Positions 4,496-6,185 of a stretch of DNA of 6,185 nucleotides are shown piece by piece; position 1 is the first letter of the stretch; each line of letters begins with the position of its first letter. The notes under the pieces were generated by a model that made no database searches, had not been told where the DNA came from, and worked only from the letters and a program-made list of their open reading frames with translations. This DNA comes from Candidatus Bathyarchaeota archaeon (GTDB lineage: Archaea > Thermoproteota > Bathyarchaeia > TCS64). The position numbers and the translations under genes are program-made. The DNA is taken from positions 579 to 6,763 of the forward strand of contig JAGTQJ010000052.1 in NCBI GenBank assembly GCA_018396515.1. The letters run 5' to 3'.

Positions 4496-6163
4496 TCATC
4501 CCCTCATGAGGGCAAGTTCATAGAGGATGTCGACATCCATCTCCAGGCCTGCAACCGGCATCTCTAAGCCCCAGCTCTCAAGCACCTCAGGCCTTATCTC
4601 GCCAGCCCAGCAGACGAGCCTCCCGCCGATCCTCGCCTCCACCCCCCTGCCCTCGATGAAGCAGGGCAGGTTTGAGGGGTCGAGCTCAACCTCATGGAGG
4701 CCTAGGTTGCTGAGGATGGACTCCATCAGGGCCTTTATCTCCGAGAAGTTGGCCCTCGAGTGGCATAGGGCTGCTGCGAGCCTCTTAGCGGTCCTAGCCC
4801 CAGTATCCTCCCTCTCATCCAGCAGGATGACCTCCCCCACCTCGAATATGTTCTGGGGGTATGGGTTATGTTTATTCGTGCTGAGGACCTCCATGAGGCT
4901 TGGCAGAAGCCTATTCCTCAGGATGTTGTACTCCTCCGTCTTAGGGTTCTCGGTCTCAGCAACGGGCTCAGGGGGCATGCACATCCTCTCGAACAGGTTC
5001 CTCCTATTCGTCATCATGAAGGTCATGGTCTCCAAGAGGCCGAAGCCCACCATGAAATCCCTAAGACGCCTGCAGAAGACCTCTAGGGGGTCCTCACCAG
5101 CTGGAGATGAGATCGAAGGTATCTCCGGTATGAACCTATCATAGCCATAGGCTATAGCCACATCCTCAACCAGGTCTATTGGATGCATCACATCAGTCCT
5201 ATAGCACGGTATAAGAACCCTCAACGGGTTCCCCACCTCAACCCCGTGGCCCATCGACTCCAGGTATGAGGCGATATCCTCCTCCCCGAGCTTCAGGCCC
5301 AGGAGCTTGTTGACATATTCGGGGTCCAACTCCATCACCCTTGGAGAGAGGTCAGGGGTCTCCACAACCATGTCATGATACCTGTTGGAGACCCTGTAGA
5401 TCTCGGCGCCGTGGTCTGCGAAGGTCGTGACTATGATGTTCAACACCTCGTTCATGGCCCTCCAGTCCGTGGAGGTGATGTCGACGAAGATGCTCTCAGT
5501 GGCCTCATCTATCCTAGTATGCTCGGAGTTGATTATGGGCGGCATGGACAGGACCATACCCTTAGAGTCTATGAGTATCGGGTACTCCTCCTTCCCCTCC
5601 AATATCCAGCCATACTCCAACCCCTTAGATGTGCCCCTCAGGATCTCCTCAAGGCTCATCACCCTGATCTCGCCCAAAGGCCTGAACCTGAAGTCCCTCG
5701 GGCGGGTCGTATAGGTGACTGGAAACCTTATCGGCTCGAGGTCGTGGAGGCCTATCGAGACCTTCCTCCTCTTCCTCCCATGGGTTATGTGGAGCTTCTC
5801 CTGCATCTGGATTATCGACCTTATTAGGGCATCATCGAACTCTATCCCCTTTATCACAGCGGAGGCGAAGTAGGGCCTAACAGCCTCAACCTTCCTATCC
5901 ACGATGACGGTGTAGTCCGAGGGCTTGGCCTCATAGATTCTAAGCCCCCTCCTAAGCCCTATGAAGGATGCGTAGGCCCTAGCTAGGCCCTCAACAGATA
6001 GCATGTCAGGCCTGTTCGGGAAGACCTCTATCATGAAGCCGTCCTCAGTCTCCCCCTCCCAGGAGACCCCCATCATGGGCAGGGACTCCCTGATCTCCTC
6101 CAGCTTTAACTCTCTCCCGAGCATCTCCAGGAAGTCGGCGAGTTTCACCTCTATTACGGGCAT
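4496..6163 (-). CDS. pheT: Phenylalanine-tRNA ligase beta subunit, archaeal type
   Basis: The beta subunit of cytosolic phenylalanyl-tRNA synthetase, which with PheS forms the (alpha-beta)2 enzyme that charges tRNA-Phe. The protein is 555 residues, the usual size of the archaeal/eukaryotic form, and lacks the extra N-terminal EMAP-like and C-terminal anticodon-binding domains of the longer (about 800-residue) bacterial subunit. The N-terminus holds the conserved FPNRPDMLSVEGLARAY (48-64). A B3/B4 editing-type domain spans about 95-250 (with NSEHTRIDEATESIFVDIT at 212-230). A B5 domain spans about 270-345, ending in PIDLVEDVAIAYGYDRF (328-344). The catalytic-like core runs from about 355 to the end and includes NIFEVGEV (438-445). 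It looks complete, with no frameshift. ATG 6163 fits the family N-terminus (MPVIEV) and has GGTGA 6 nt upstream. pheS probably lies just upstream, outside the window (inference). Confidence 0.97.
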   Translation of the reverse strand: MPVIEVKLADFLEMLGRELKLEEIRESLPMMGVSWEGETEDGFMIEVFPNRPDMLSVEGLARAYASFIGLRRGLRIYEAKPSDYTVIVDRKVEAVRPYFASAVIKGIEFDDALIRSIIQMQEKLHITHGRKRRKVSIGLHDLEPIRFPVTYTTRPRDFRFRPLGEIRVMSLEEILRGTSKGLEYGWILEGKEEYPILIDSKGMVLSMPPIINSEHTRIDEATESIFVDITSTDWRAMNEVLNIIVTTFADHGAEIYRVSNRYHDMVVETPDLSPRVMELDPEYVNKLLGLKLGEEDIASYLESMGHGVEVGNPLRVLIPCYRTDVMHPIDLVEDVAIAYGYDRFIPEIPSISSPAGEDPLEVFCRRLRDFMVGFGLLETMTFMMTNRRNLFERMCMPPEPVAETENPKTEEYNILRNRLLPSLMEVLSTNKHNPYPQNIFEVGEVILLDEREDTGARTAKRLAAALCHSRANFSEIKALMESILSNLGLHEVELDPSNLPCFIEGRGVEARIGGRLVCWAGEIRPEVLESWGLEMPVAGLEMDVDILYELALMRG

Positions 6164-6169
6164 CCCACC

Positions 6170-6174
6170 TCACC
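6170..6174 (-). promoter_or_regulatory. Shine-Dalgarno GGTGA for pheT
   Basis: On the minus strand GGTGA lies 6 nt before ATG 6163. TAG (6176-6174) and TGA (6172-6170) triplets overlap it and could be the stop of an upstream gene such as pheS, which would make pheT operon-internal. That gene is not in the window. Confidence 0.6.
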
Positions 6175-6185
6175 TAAGCCAGATC

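Noticed and set aside
4527..5827. Several plus-strand open frames opposite pheT
   Set aside because: Antisense shadows in GC-rich DNA; pheT is unambiguous on the other strand.

Overview
The window looks like part of a thermophilic archaeal chromosome, probably Thermoproteota or a Bathyarchaeia-like relative; the lineage is inferred and not proven. The clues are an archaeal-type PheT, a PaREP1-like protein, a PRC-barrel/zinc-ribbon protein, CRISPR repeats ending in ATTGAAAG, TATA-like promoters close to start codons, and heavy use of AGG/AGA arginine codons. The window is cut at both ends: the CRISPR array runs off the left edge, and pheT starts 22 bases from the right edge.

Layout, left to right. 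Bases 1-541 hold the end of a CRISPR array: a 10-base repeat remnant, seven full identical 37-bp repeats and seven spacers. No cas gene is in view. Facing the array, on the minus strand, is a small PaREP1/HEPN-like protein (628-1074). A 186-bp divergent intergenic region (1075-1260) holds candidate promoters for both sides and a 6-bp dyad. Three plus-strand genes follow: an FAD-dependent oxidoreductase of the geranylgeranyl-reductase-like group (1261-2283), a thioredoxin with a charged N-terminal extension (about 2382-2792), and a PRC-barrel protein with a C-terminal zinc ribbon (2992-3435). The last two have their own TATA-like elements, so they are probably separate transcripts. The PRC-barrel gene converges on a minus-strand EamA/DMT-family transporter (3548-4417), with a hairpin plus T-run between them that reads as a terminator for the transporter. 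The minus-strand pheT gene (4496-6163) lies upstream of the transporter and has a Shine-Dalgarno sequence of its own.

The genes do not form an evident single pathway. PheT is housekeeping translation. The oxidoreductase and thioredoxin are redox functions. The PRC-barrel protein may be a small adaptor. The array and the PaREP1-like gene form the accessory part of the window. Base composition shifts sharply: the thioredoxin gene is about 37% GC by hand count over 2401-2760, while sampled lines of its neighbours are at 52-65%.

I found no clear evidence for a complete undescribed system. The most unusual signals are the HEPN-like RxxxxH protein beside the array, one self-complementary spacer that resembles the repeat, a CRISPR-repeat-like hairpin far from the array, and the apparent loss of one conserved FAD-binding motif in the oxidoreductase.
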